NCBI GenBank assembly: GCA_033439765.1
Contig: JAULSN010000006.1
Span: 868,001-932,000 of the forward strand
Length of the DNA: 64,000 nucleotides
Direction: 5' to 3'
Origin: Lasiosphaeria ovina
Taxonomy: Eukaryota; Ascomycota; Sordariomycetes; Sordariales; Lasiosphaeriaceae
Shown: positions 22,843 through 34,129 of the stretch, piece by piece
Layout: the number at the start of each line of letters is the position of its first letter
How positions within the stretch are numbered: the stretch's first letter is position 1
Position numbers and translations under genes: made by a program
Notes under the pieces: model-generated
The model's input: the letters and a program-made list of their open reading frames with translations, nothing else
What the model was told of the DNA's origin: nothing
Database searches by the model: none

Positions 22843-25101
22843 TCAGGACTTGTTTAGAGAGCGCAGGTTCTTGTCCAGACCAAACTCTGCGTTCTGCCGA
22901 ACAAGATGGATCCACTCTGTTTTGGTGGTGGTTCCGGGCTTGTCGATCCGGTGAAGAAACTTCCTAAGCAAGTTTCCAAGGCTGATGGGCTGGTGGGCAG
23001 CAACAGCCTGGACGATTTCCCACGCCTCGACGCGGTCGCCAGGCTGGCCGGGGCCCGAGGACCCATGCGGAGTAGTCGCGTCGGCCTTCTTCGGGGAGGC
23101 GACTTGGGCTGCTGCGGGAGAAGGGAAGGTGCGGTTAGAACAAATGACATAGGCGGATTCGGGAGTGCGGGAATGGAGAGGGTCGGAAACTTACAGAGAA
23201 GGTCGTTGGGCGGGGCCGGACTGCCCGCTCGGGAGGCAGATGGGCTACCACCCGCGCCGGTTCCCGTCTTGATCTTGATCTTTTTCTTTAGCTTCAAGCC
23301 GCCATCAGAGCCCTCGCCAGCCGTAGCTTCTCCGTCGCTAGTGGCACCGCCAACCCTTGGCCGTCCGGGAAGCGGCGTAGCTGAGCGGCTTGGTGCCTTG
23401 GATGAAGTGCCTTTGCCCGTCTTTACCTTTTTACGCGTTGACTCGGCCCCGCTGGAATCGGATAGGTTGGGCGAACCGGGCCGCTTCAGCTTGCCCTTCT
23501 TATCCGCCAGCTTCTGCTTCCCCGAAGGCGTTGTATTGCCCTTGGAGGTCGCGCCCGAAGCACCCGCATCTTTCGCATCTTTCGCATCTTTCACATCTTT
23601 CACCTCAGCCGTTTTCTTGGCCTCCTCGTCCCTCTTAACTTCCTCTTCTTTCTTCTCTTCTTCGTCGGATTCCGATTCCTGTTCGCCGCGTTAGCACTTG
23701 GTTCGGCAACTCGCAAGCAGTAACCCGTGTACTCACCGATGATTCAGTAAAAGGATTGTTAGCCTCGTTCTCCGAGTCCGAGTTATCGTAGTCCATGGCA
23801 TGCTCCAGCTTTACCAGCCCCTTCATGGTCTGCTTGCCCATCATCTTCCGCTTGAGCTTTTCAAGCTCCTTTTCTCTCTCCTCCTCGTCTACCTTGGACT
23901 CTTCTCCTTCACCAAAAAGGTTGGCGCCAACCTGCTCACGGCGAATGCGTTGCTTGACCTCCTTGGAGTCCTCGTCGTCTGCCTCGAAGCCCGGAGCTTC
24001 GTCGTCGTCCTGGAACTCGTCGCCAGAGATGTCAATGTCATAGTCGTCTTGCCGCTCTCCCTTGGGCGCCCTTCTCGACGTTGCGCTCTCCGTCTTGACA
24101 CGAGTGCGTCCGCGTAAGAACTGACGTGTCTCGTCCTTCTCCTTCTCGGCCGCCTGTCTCTCTTGGTCGATCATGACCCAGCGCTTCACATCCTTGCCCT
24201 GCAGCATCATGTTCTCTGCAGCATCCAGAGACATGGTGGCGAACGGGGGCTTCTCGTCGAATCTGTAGAAGCGTTCAAGAGGAATCATGCGGAAGCGGTC
24301 TCCGTCAATGACCAAGGCGCAGTTTGTGTCTGACAGACTTGCAATATAAGACCCCACCCACACGCCCGCCTTGCCTTCGGCATCTTCCAGGTGCCAAGGG
24401 AGCGTTTCCTCGTAGCGCAGACTGGACTGCTTCTTGTGCTCTTCACTGTGTCTACCATAGAATGCAGCCGCCTTCTCCTTCTTTTGCTGTTGCTGCTTCT
24501 TTGGCTCGTTGCTCTTGATGATGGGAGCTATCTGGGCCTTGTCGAGGGCGCGCTGGGCCTCTCTCTCGGCCTTTTCCTGGCGCAGACGCTCGGCCTCGGC
24601 GTCATCGCCCGTTTCGGCGGGGTTGGGGTCTTCCTGGACAACCACTTTGCTCACTGGTGGTAGACGAGGATCTCGGCGATGCAGGGTGACGGGGCGAGGG
24701 AACTGGTCCTGGTTCGTTACGTCGACAGTGGTTTCTCCGTTGGCGCGCTCGCCTTTGCCCTTGCTCAGACGCATGATATGGAAGCGCATGTCCTCGAGAA
24801 GAGATCGCTTTGTCGTGATCAAGTCAAACTCTTGGTAGTGGCCTGTCGGGGGCGGGTGGCTCCATCCATTGTTTCTCTTCCGGTCTTCCTTCAGCTTGTC
24901 TAGCTTCATCTGCTCGTCCGGCGTTGGCACATATTTTGATCTGTCCTCATCCTCCTTGGCGTTTTGGTCAACCTTGGGCTTCTGTGAAAGCGCAGGTTTT
25001 GGAATGGGCCTCTTTCGTGCCACAAGAGGATTGACTTTTGGTTTGCGTGGGCCTGGAGGGCGTCTGGGGGCGTTGCCCGCCCCAGCAGGGGGCGCGCTCA
25101 T
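22843..25101 (-). CDS. tfg1: Transcription initiation factor IIF subunit alpha (Tfg1/RAP74)
   Basis: Three exons: 25101-23737, 23678-23195 and 23111-22843. The introns are 58 nt (GTGAGT...AACAG) and 83 nt (GTAAGT...CGCAG), giving 705 aa. The N-terminal TFIIF fold is split, as in fungal RAP74: EFDLITTKRSLLEDMRFHIMRL (~90-110) and LPWHLEDAEGKAGVWVGSYIAS with the downstream FRMIPLERFYRFDEKPPFAT (~235-300). The centre is very acidic and Lys-rich (DIDISGDEFQDDDE). The last exon encodes the C-terminal winged helix (EAWEIVQAVAAHQPISLGNLL...EWIHLVRQNAEFGL). The protein pairs with TFIIF beta to bring RNA polymerase II to promoters. A tandem KDAKD motif (VKDVKDAKDAKDAG) sits in exon 2. The ATG at 25101 is used because no in-frame ATG lies upstream. 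Confidence 0.93.
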
Positions 25102-26549
25102 CTTGGACGGATCTGCAGCACGCACGGCAAGGCGACACGGGTATCGAAATCGAGCGAGGATGCGGGCGCGGATATTAAAGAAGGTGAGGCTGGCTCTGGG
25201 TTCGGGGGGACGGGGCGTGTCGACTTGGTCTAGGTAGGTAGACTAGGCGATGCACGTTATTGAGAACGCGGGAACGCGAGACGACGGGGTAAGACGGTGG
25301 TTCTAAAATGCGGTCGGCTATGCAGGAGCAAGATCTCGTCGAAATAAACACACGAGGGCGAACAAGTTGCGCGATTCGGGTTGAGGGTGGTGCGCCAGCT
25401 TCCTGCCTTGTGTCTGGCCCCGAAGTGATGATTGCGGATTTGAATGTGAAAGAGCGGTTCAAAGGACAAAGCGACCTCCGCCCGCTGTAGCCTGTTAATT
25501 GTCGTCGCTGCACGGGCACTGAGGCGGAGAGCCAAGTACACAGTAAGAGCCGCAGGCGGGCGGCGCACAGACCATTGATAGGTACAGTACCTTGCCTTTC
25601 CAGGTTAGGCGCCCTGGCTACATTACAACCCAGCGGAGTCGCGCGAGTCAGTTCCCATTGTCAGAAGTCATCCGTGCCAGGCCGTCAAGCCACTAGAAGC
25701 CTCACCGAAAATGGGCGAAACAGAGCCCGTTTTCGGAGTGGGGCTGCCATGGGGGCTCAGTCCCATGCAACTTTTGTAGTTGGGACTCTGGGAGCCCGAT
25801 AGCCAATTAGCTTCGAGCCGCTCTCCACAAGGCAGCTGAAATGGGGTTCAGATTCGCAAGCAATGGACGGGATTCAGCCTTCTAAAAGCTCCAGTACAAA
25901 GTGGAGGTTCTCTGTTCTCATCGATGCCAGCCGCAAAAGTGCAAGAAACATGAGAAACGCGCCCAATTCCCACAAGACCGACTCCCCAAACCCGTATGTT
26001 TCCGGTCTCGCTACCAACGCCATCATAAGGTTGCGCGCTGCAGCTCTCGCAACGCCAGAAGCGCCAGAAGCGCATCGCAGAGAGCGGCAGATCGATCGAT
26101 CATTCATCCCCCACCATCCGCTCAAGCTCCAGGAGCTTAACACAGTCGGAGTACTTCCGTTTCTGCGTGCCTTAGCTGGTAGCACACCAACAGCAAAGCA
26201 AGCTTTACTCCAGAGCAGCAACCCGTGGATGGAACCTGCCGACGCCTTATAATTGTATCTTAGGTCTACTCAGCACTGGCTAGGAACTGACGCATTTTTG
26301 TCTTGCAACGAGACTCCCGTATGCATTGCTTGCTTGCATCGCCAGTTCAGAAACATCTTTGCAAACCGCTTCCACTTATTGTGGTTCGGGGCCGCAATTT
26401 CCCATCGTCTCGGACCTCCGCCTTTTCAACGTCCGTCGCACCAAGATTGCGAGTTTCGTGCTTAGGTTTAATCCTCTCCGCCATCTAAACTAGCTTTAGG
26501 TTGACGGGAGTCCGGTCTTGGGTATTTTCTCGTCGCAGGGAACACCAGT
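25102..26549. other. Divergent intergenic region, 1.4 kb
   Basis: This should hold the promoters of TFIIF alpha (-) and the Cid1-like gene (+). It has TAGGTAGGTAG at ~25231-25242 and GTACAGTAC at 25582-25590. No gene is supported. Confidence 0.5.
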
Positions 26550-29500
26550 ATGGATGCTCACCTGAGTGGGGGGGGGGACCTTGAAGATCGCCTGAGCAGC
26601 CTGATCATCAGCAATCTCGAGAGAGACGCGACTGTGCAGAACCGTGGCAGCCATGCGTCCTTCTCCAGCCCCCAGAGCCAGAACCAGACGCGAGACCCGG
26701 CACCGGCTCCCGATCCAGATGCTGCCCGCTTGACCCAAGAGAATCTCCCTGACAAATCCAAGCCGCCGCGCAAACGGCTCAACCAGGCACAGCGCCGCCA
26801 AATGTCTGCTCAGCTGTCTATCCCTATCGAGCCTCGTTCCCGGGCGCCCCAGGCAGCTCGGCCCTACAATAGTCCCCCTGGATACCCTCACCACCGCCAA
26901 CAGCAGCAGCAGCAGCAGGCAAATAACGGTCCTTATAGGTCTCAGCGGCCGCAATCAGCCACTTTCCGCCCACCGAGTCGGGGAAACGCCTTTTCAAACG
27001 GCCCCCCGTCAGGCTCACCGTTTCCGTCACACCCCAGGCACCAGCCCTCCCTCTCCTACCATGGGCCCATGTCTACTCCAGCAGAACATCATGGCTGGCG
27101 ACAGCCTCAGCTTCAGGGTGGAGAGCCGCGGGCATCTCACATCCCTCCAACCCTCCCCTTCGATGCCACGTCGCCTAGGCCGCCTAAGCCTGGCAATGCC
27201 CTCTACCATCCTGGGAGACAGAACCACGTTCGGACTGAGGAGTTGAAGGCCCAGACAGACATGCTGGAGGGGCTCTGCTGTACCATCGTCGCTGGTGCCG
27301 AGATTGAACCTGCTGACATAGCCGAAAAGGAGCGTTTCCGCTCCATGATCGAAGAGGTCGCTAGGGCCGCCATCACCCACCACGAGAGAGTCAATAATGG
27401 CTTGCTTGATTTCCCGCCCGCTAGTGTTCAGCTGCGGTGCTTTGGCAGCCTTATCTCGGGATTCGCAACCAAGGCAGCCGATATGGATCTTGGGCTTCTC
27501 TCGCCTCTCTCCCCTGTGCAGCCCAATGCCCCGGGCTCCCCTATTCCCAGGCTCGTCGAGAAGGCGTTTCTAGATATTGGCCTAGGCGCTCGGCTCCTTA
27601 CACGGACAAGGGTTCCAATCATCAAAATCTGCGAAAAGCCTCCCCCAAAACTTCGGGCAGATCTTTTGGACGAGCGGGAGAGATGGGAGAGGGGTGCGCA
27701 GGATGAGGCTGACGATCATGATCATCATGACGACCCAGACCTGAACCCGATAGATGACTTTCAACCCCAGGGTTTCAGAGGGCCAACTTTGGGCCACAAG
27801 CCCCAAAAGTCTAGCAGCGATGGGAATCCGACGCAGAATAACCCGCAGCAGAAATCCCGCTCGCTCAGGCAAGGTGAGAAACGGAGCTTGGCGAACTATT
27901 ACATTGCTGCCAGAAGCCTTTTTCGAAAGCTTGGCGGAATAGAATTGACAAACACCAACTCATTCCAGATTAAAAGGGATGATTACGAATTCTTGTACGA
28001 GTTCTGTCTCGCATTCGTTGATGGGCTTGCGGATCGCACGTTGCGAGAGCGGCTGCTGAGCTACAGGTCGTTATCGAGAAATGACCCGAACTCTCCGCTA
28101 CACTACCGCACCCTGCAAGGTGTGTACACGCAAGTCGAGGGCGAAAAGATGGCCATGGTGTGGGATTCTCGCCAAATACACGAGAAGGACGAAGCCCAAG
28201 AGCAGCAAGCACAAACCTGGGTCACGGTGTGGAAGACTCTCCAAAACAAGCCGGATTACGGCCTGGACCCCCTCGCATACAACAGAGAACTACAATTGGC
28301 TTCGGATCAGCTGAGACGCATACCCTCTATCCAAGTCTATCTTCTATCTCAGAACCAGTATGAGCCGGTCTCCACGTATCACTCAAGAGTCATCAGGGTG
28401 CTTCTTGAGCTAGGCAGCCATGACACTCCATCCCCGAGCAACCGAGTGCTTCGTACAGCTATTGACCAGTACGTCCGAGGTATTTTGATCGAGGACGTGC
28501 GGCACAGGGTCGAAGAGTTTGCAAAGTCAGAAGAAGATTTGAGTCTGCGGGCGGTTTCAAGGAGACACAAGAGTGTGCAGCTTGCTCACGAATTCGAAAA
28601 GTGCTTGGAGAAGGGTCTTTACCCTGAGGAGTCGACGGCCAGCGTCCGAGCCTATGTTGAGCTTCTGAGGGCACCCATGGTCAAATCTCCATCTCACGGC
28701 TCTCAGTTCGATTTTTTCGTCCCTGTTACCCCCGAGTCAGCCGCTGTCATGTCCGAGATACGGCGGCTTGGTGATCCATCCAAGATGGGGCCCAACCAAC
28801 CACGAGACCCCTATCGAGATCGGCTTGAGTTCCCAAAGTCTGGGGTTGGTGTTCAGTGCGACGTCAACTTTTCGGCCCACCTTGCGTTGCAGAATACTCG
28901 TTTGCTGCGATGCTACTCTCTCTGCGACCCTCGTGTCCGGCCTTTGGTTCTGTTTGTAAAGCACTGGGCCAAAGTTCGGCACATTAACTCGCCCTACCGA
29001 GGCACCTTGAGCAGTTACGGTTATGTCCTGATGATGCTTCACTACCTTGTGAATGTAGCTCAGCCATTTGTGTGCCCCAACCTACAGTTGCTAGCTCGAC
29101 CTCCTCCTCCGCACCTATCGCCAGCAGAAATCGAAGAGACAGTCACCTGCAAGGGCAGAAATGTCCTGTTTTGGCGAGATGAGGCCGAAATCCAGCTTCT
29201 GGCTAGTCAGAATACTCTCACACAGAACAAGGATTCAACTGGTCATCTTCTCCGGGGCTTCTTCGAGTACTACGCTCAGAGCAGCTTTATGACCACATTT
29301 CCCAGTCGGGGATTTGACTGGGGCCGCGACGTTCTTAGCCTCCGCACACGCGGTGGTATCCTCACAAAAAATGAAAAGGGTTGGACGGGTGCCAAAACCG
29401 TCATTGAGGTTAAATCAATGCCTGCCCCGCCGCCGGCCCAAGCAACAACTGCAGTTGCCACGGTGCCGATGGGCTCGCCAGGCCTCGGACACCTCTCGCC

Positions 29501-29840
29501 CAACCTCCAGCCCAACTCTCCCCTTGGCGTGGTGGAAATTCAACCCACCCAGCAGCCTGGAAGTGCCCAGCTCACTCAAGAATTCAAGGAGGTCCGTCAT
29601 CGATACCTGTTCGCAATTGAAGACCCCTTCGAACTCGATCACAATGTCGCGCGCACCGTGACCCACCACGGCATCGTGGCCATACGCGACGAATTCCGCC
29701 GCGCCTGGGGCATCATCAAGAGCGCAGGAAAGGGCGGGCACTTGGATGACCTACTCCAAGACGTGAGCGAGGCCGAAGAGTGGCGGGAGATGGAACAGTT
29801 CTCACAGCTCCTGAGCGAGCTGCATGGACGGGAGATTTGA
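26550..29840 (+). CDS. Cid1-like non-canonical poly(A)/poly(U) polymerase with a very large insertion in the catalytic core
   Basis: Single exon, 1096 aa. The first ~230 residues are low complexity (Gln, Pro, Arg), with HRQQQQQQQANN at ~117. The nucleotidyltransferase motif reads CFGSLISGFATKAADMDLG (Gly299-Ser300; Asp311, Asp313). The third catalytic acid sits in GVQCDVNFS at Asp771, followed by VKHWAKVRHINSPYRGTLSSYGYVL, the usual PAP central region. A PAP/25A-associated domain follows (GFFEYYAQSSFMTTF, IEDPFELDHNVAR). In Cid1-type enzymes the second and third Asp are under ~70 residues apart; here they are 458 apart. The insert holds an acidic/His run (DEADDHDHHDDPDLN), then a mostly helical, conserved-looking region. 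The activity is probably 3' tailing of RNA. The target and the A/U preference cannot be read from sequence. Confidence 0.87.
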   Translation: MDAHLSGGGDLEDRLSSLIISNLERDATVQNRGSHASFSSPQSQNQTRDPAPAPDPDAARLTQENLPDKSKPPRKRLNQAQRRQMSAQLSIPIEPRSRAPQAARPYNSPPGYPHHRQQQQQQQANNGPYRSQRPQSATFRPPSRGNAFSNGPPSGSPFPSHPRHQPSLSYHGPMSTPAEHHGWRQPQLQGGEPRASHIPPTLPFDATSPRPPKPGNALYHPGRQNHVRTEELKAQTDMLEGLCCTIVAGAEIEPADIAEKERFRSMIEEVARAAITHHERVNNGLLDFPPASVQLRCFGSLISGFATKAADMDLGLLSPLSPVQPNAPGSPIPRLVEKAFLDIGLGARLLTRTRVPIIKICEKPPPKLRADLLDERERWERGAQDEADDHDHHDDPDLNPIDDFQPQGFRGPTLGHKPQKSSSDGNPTQNNPQQKSRSLRQGEKRSLANYYIAARSLFRKLGGIELTNTNSFQIKRDDYEFLYEFCLAFVDGLADRTLRERLLSYRSLSRNDPNSPLHYRTLQGVYTQVEGEKMAMVWDSRQIHEKDEAQEQQAQTWVTVWKTLQNKPDYGLDPLAYNRELQLASDQLRRIPSIQVYLLSQNQYEPVSTYHSRVIRVLLELGSHDTPSPSNRVLRTAIDQYVRGILIEDVRHRVEEFAKSEEDLSLRAVSRRHKSVQLAHEFEKCLEKGLYPEESTASVRAYVELLRAPMVKSPSHGSQFDFFVPVTPESAAVMSEIRRLGDPSKMGPNQPRDPYRDRLEFPKSGVGVQCDVNFSAHLALQNTRLLRCYSLCDPRVRPLVLFVKHWAKVRHINSPYRGTLSSYGYVLMMLHYLVNVAQPFVCPNLQLLARPPPPHLSPAEIEETVTCKGRNVLFWRDEAEIQLLASQNTLTQNKDSTGHLLRGFFEYYAQSSFMTTFPSRGFDWGRDVLSLRTRGGILTKNEKGWTGAKTVIEVKSMPAPPPAQATTAVATVPMGSPGLGHLSPNLQPNSPLGVVEIQPTQQPGSAQLTQEFKEVRHRYLFAIEDPFELDHNVARTVTHHGIVAIRDEFRRAWGIIKSAGKGGHLDDLLQDVSEAEEWREMEQFSQLLSELHGREI

Positions 29841-31071
29841 TCGGTAAATACATGTTACCATGGGCTGATCAGCTTTGTTGCAACGCTTTTGTGAGAATAC
29901 GAGTGTTTGTGTGCGGCAGTTATCCCACGGGAATCACTCCGGTAGGCGGTTTTAGGTTGGTTTCTGTGTCAAATTATATCTAAAATAGGAAAACGGTTGG
30001 AAGGGATGACGAAAAAAGGGGGTGTCTGGGTCAAATCTCGGAAGGGAAAGGAAAGGAAACGCGGATAACAAAAATTGCCCACACTTTGGTATTATCATGG
30101 CCGGAAATGGGTGCCGAAGCGTGGGTTCAGGAGAAGAACCGGTAGACTTCCGCCCTAAATCTGGGACCGAACCGAGGGATATCAGGACAGGGAACACCAG
30201 TTTAGCATCTTATATCATGAAGTCACTCTCAGGCAGTGCAATTCCATAGCAGCTATATGAATTTGTCGGCATTGCTTGTCAATGCGTACATGACAGAGCT
30301 CCATGAGTCTTATTATCGGGCTGTAATTATATCGAGTCTACATATGGATGCCAGCGTGGCCACTATCGGAAACCCATGCCGAGTTCGAGAAACCACACTG
30401 CACTTGAATCTAGATAGACGCAGAGGGCACAACTGTAGAAGCTAGAACTTATTGGCTGCGTAATGGAGTGTATTTACTAGAGAGTAGCTAAAGGGGTACA
30501 TCATCACTACATATCACCCCAATATCTATCTTTGGCAACTACTTTCAAATGCACAAGAATGTGCCGAGATTTCTCTTGCCCGTTGTCCATCAACCTTGCG
30601 GAAGCGACCCCTACTGGAGGAGTCTGGGCAACGGGCCTTCTGTCCCGGAAAGTCCTGAAAGGACAATTGTTCTACCAACGTTCCGTTAAGAACACATCCT
30701 AGGGTGGATATTGCTCCTGCCGTCACAAGTGACGGCACCGTTGGGGGTGTAGGGAAGAGGGAGGGGGAGGGGGAGGAGAAACGGGGTTTCTGCTCGCCAA
30801 GGGTTCCGGACACTTCTTCCCGAGGAAGACGAGTCTAGGACGGTGGCGACCTGTGGTGTGATATCAAATCGGCCACTGAGCGCAAAATCTCAATTTGGTA
30901 TCTGACTGCTCCAAGTCCAAGCCCGCGTCCGTGGTGTAGAGTCATAAGTCAAGTATCTGGATCACCGAACGCCGACGCTTGAAGTCCGTATCTCCCCACA
31001 TACCTAACAAACGCCAAAATTCTAAAAAAAAAAAGAAAAAAAGAAAGAGAAATGACGAACAAGCTGCGGTA
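29841..31071. other. Convergent intergenic region, 1.2 kb
   Basis: This lies between the 3' ends of the Cid1-like gene (+) and the PRPP synthetase-like gene (-). A purine-rich run (GAGGGAGGGGGAGGGGGAGG) occurs near 30758-30777 and an A-rich run near 31025-31052. No gene is recognised. Confidence 0.5.
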
Positions 31072-32682
31072 TTAATCCCCCATGTGTAGGAACAGCGGCG
31101 ACATCGACTCGCCATAATGGTTCCGGCGAATCGCCTCAGCGAGAAGAAAAGAGAGATCGAGTACCACCAGTTTGCTAGCATTGCGTGCCTTGTCTTCCCG
31201 AATAGGGTAGCTGTTGGTTACAACAATGGCGTCAATGCAATCGCAGGCTTGCATTTGCTCCAGACAGTCGGCTCCAAAGACGGCATGCGTTGCGATGCAA
31301 TACACTTTCTTGGCAAAGCCGCGCTTGACAACAGTCTCGGCAGCAGCGATCCAGGAGCCGGGCTTGTCGATCATGTCGTCGACAATGAGAACCGTACGGT
31401 TCTTCACGTCTCCGACTAGAGTGATCATGTGCTCGATTTTGGGGTTCTTGAGAATTTCATCCTCCTCGTCAGAGCTTGCCGCATCTCCCGACCCGCCCAA
31501 AGCGTGAGGTTGAGCAAAGAAGGACGAGGCGTGTGACATGGTCATGGGGTCTTCCTCGATGACGCTCGCGTCTGCAGCAGACGTGGCGGGCGACGGGAAA
31601 TCGTCTGGCACGATATGGCCCTGGACCAGCCGGCCGTGCGTCACTTCATGAGCCCGTTGGTCGTTGTACTCGGGGCCGTCAGGCTCCGACTCCTCGTCCA
31701 GTTCACTCAGTGTTGATGCCTGAGACAGCGCTTGCGCTCGCGAGTGAGGTCTGGGGTGGCTCGGGGTGCGGGCCAATGGGCCATTAGCACGCCGCGGCGA
31801 CCCATTGGCATCGGCGACAGAGCGCGAGGCTCGCGGTTGTCCGTTGTCTGCAGGGGCAGTTCCATTCTCGGGCCCCGATGAGTTGTTACGCACCTGATTG
31901 CTGATGGATTCGAGGAAGGGCTGCCGCTCTATCCCATCAAGGTGGTTCATGATCATGCTGGCCGTCATGTTGGAACCTCTCTTCTTGTCTGTCGTGACCA
32001 TGCCAAAGTTGAGCTTAAGAGCGTCGGCCAGCGACGTAACTCGTTTGGTGCCGCCTGCATTCTTTGACACCACCACTGCCTCTTTCCAATTGGGCACGTT
32101 GTGTCGGATCCAGCGAGCGATCAGGGGCTCCGCGTGCAGGTTGTCAACTGGACATTTGAAGAAGCCTTGCATCTGAGACGCGTGGAGGTCGACCGTGATA
32201 ACGTGTTTGACACCGGCGACACCAAGGAGATTGGCCAACATCCTCGCAGTGATTGCTCCACGGTGCGACTTCTTCTTCGACTGACGGCTGTAAGGGAAAT
32301 AAGGTAGCACAGCTGCGTGCAATGGTCAGCACGAGGCTCTGGCAGGCTTCGTGTCCAGGACAGGACAAGACGGAGTTTGGCCCAAAGGAAGCGCAATAGA
32401 GTGGCTGTTGTAAAGCGACGTACCGGTGATTTTGTTGGCAGATCCTCCTTTGCAGGCGGAGATCATGATGAGCAGCTCCATGATGGTGTCGTTGATCTTG
32501 GGGCTGCCTGACTGTATCACGAACACGTCCTTCTCGCGCACGCTAGTGAGAATTCTGACGCTCGTTTCGCCATTGGAGAATTGGGAGAGCTCGGCATCAG
32601 CCGGCGCCATGCCCAGATTCTCGCATATTTTCCCCGTGAGGGCCGGGCATGAACTGCCCGCGAAGATCAAGGTGCCGCGCAT
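31072..32682 (-). CDS. Ribose-phosphate pyrophosphokinase paralogue (Prs1/Prs5-like) with a ~180-residue insertion
   Basis: Two exons: 32682-32424 and 32312-31072. The 111-nt intron has a GTACGT donor and a CGCAG acceptor, giving 499 aa. PRPP synthetase motifs are present: IFAGSSCPALT start, FSNGETSVRI, AVLPYFPYSRQSKKK, VDLHASQMQGFF (Asp128, His130) and KNAGGTKRV (Asn where active enzymes usually have Asp). A Ser/Pro/acidic region at ~199-380 interrupts the second half-domain. The PRPP-binding loop reads VDDMIDKPGSW instead of the usual DDMxDTxGT. Fungi keep several Prs paralogues, some with long inserts, that form hetero-oligomers. The divergent loop and long insert point to a regulatory or structural subunit rather than the main catalyst; this is inference. 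PRPP feeds purine, pyrimidine, His and Trp synthesis. Confidence 0.9.
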
Positions 32683-33841
32683 CCTGCCCAGGGACTCGAA
32701 AATGGGATGGGAGGAGGAGCGGGCGAACTCCTCAAATAGTAGATTTCTTCTCCCTTGGCTTCTCCAAAATTGTCGGTGGTTGGGGGGGAGGGGAAGAGAA
32801 AGGCAAAAGGCCAAGCGAGGGGAGACTGGGACTGGCCAGCACAGCACAAGCAGCTTCCCTGCTAGTTTATGGGCCCCGGAAGGGCAGAGCCTCGGAGTGC
32901 AGCGACGGTCCCGCAAGTTTCGGTTGACAGGGCAGTCGGACGGACTGTGAAGACAGGAGGGAAAGTGCGTCGAGGTGCTGAAAATCCCCGATCTCGGGCA
33001 CACGGGCCTAGTCCGATTTATACGTTTTTCTTTAGGGCTTCTGAGCAACGGTTCATAACAAGAAGATGAAGCAGATTTCAGTGTTCGCTTTTTAGCCCCG
33101 GTGAATATCATCCTTTTTGTTGAAATAAAACAAAAAAGGTAAACCTGCCTGCCGAGCCTGGAATCCTGGCTGAAAATGCGAGAGGCCGGCCTAAGCCTGT
33201 GCGTATCACCGCATGACGAATCGTGCACGCGCGCACTGTGCAATTGCCTCTGAAAGAGGCTAGGGCGGGGAAGACGTCGAAGAGAAAGAACCCTTTAGAG
33301 TTTAGACGGCTCATAAACATAGAGAGAGTGTTGTCTGTATGACAGAGACGCGCCTTCCATTATTACCTGCCTGTATAGCTCCTGCCGTCCTGTCTTGGGG
33401 ATGGAGACTGTCGGAATGATATAGCAATCAGCCCCGGTTTATTCCGTTTATGTTTGGTATGTATTTTGGTTCTGGCGACAGGGGTCCCTACAATGCTAGA
33501 TAACGTCACTATCCGTATCTTTTGTTGTATCATATCAAAAAGCTTGATCTGAAGCGGGAAAACAACAGCGGTTATTAAAAACCGGACATTCTTGTCGATG
33601 CCTTTTTGAAAAACAATTTTGGGGTTATTACTTTGTGACGATGGAAAGACGGAAAGCCAGCCAGCGGCCTCGAAGTATGGATATAGCGCTGACAAACACA
33701 CTAGGGCTGCTGTCTGTATCGAAGCTCTGAGGAAGTTCGGCAGTGCCGATTCTCCCACCGCCTCCAGACCAAACAACCAACTGCGCTACCGAGAAAGCAA
33801 ACGAACCTATTCCCCGCCACCCTTCCTTCCTCCCCAGAAGG
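32683..33841. other. Divergent intergenic region, 1.2 kb
   Basis: This is the promoter region of the PRPP synthetase paralogue (-) and the XPG-like gene (+). No gene or RNA is recognised. Confidence 0.5.
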
Positions 33842-34090
33842 ATGGGCGTACCTCACCTCAGAAGGCATTTGGAGCCGTATGCGCAGAAGGGCGTCATTGA
33901 ACCATGTAACGTGGTCATTGACGGGCCGGCACTCGCCTACCACACTCTTGCACTTTGCTTGAGAGGTACTCAAAAGTCCAGCCCCTCTGAGCAACCATCA
34001 TACGGCGTTTTGGGCTACACTACAGTGGCATGGCTCGATGAGATTCAAGCATCCGGCCTCACAGTGTAAATCCGAGTCCCCTCATTATCC

Positions 34091-34129
<39 letters not shown>

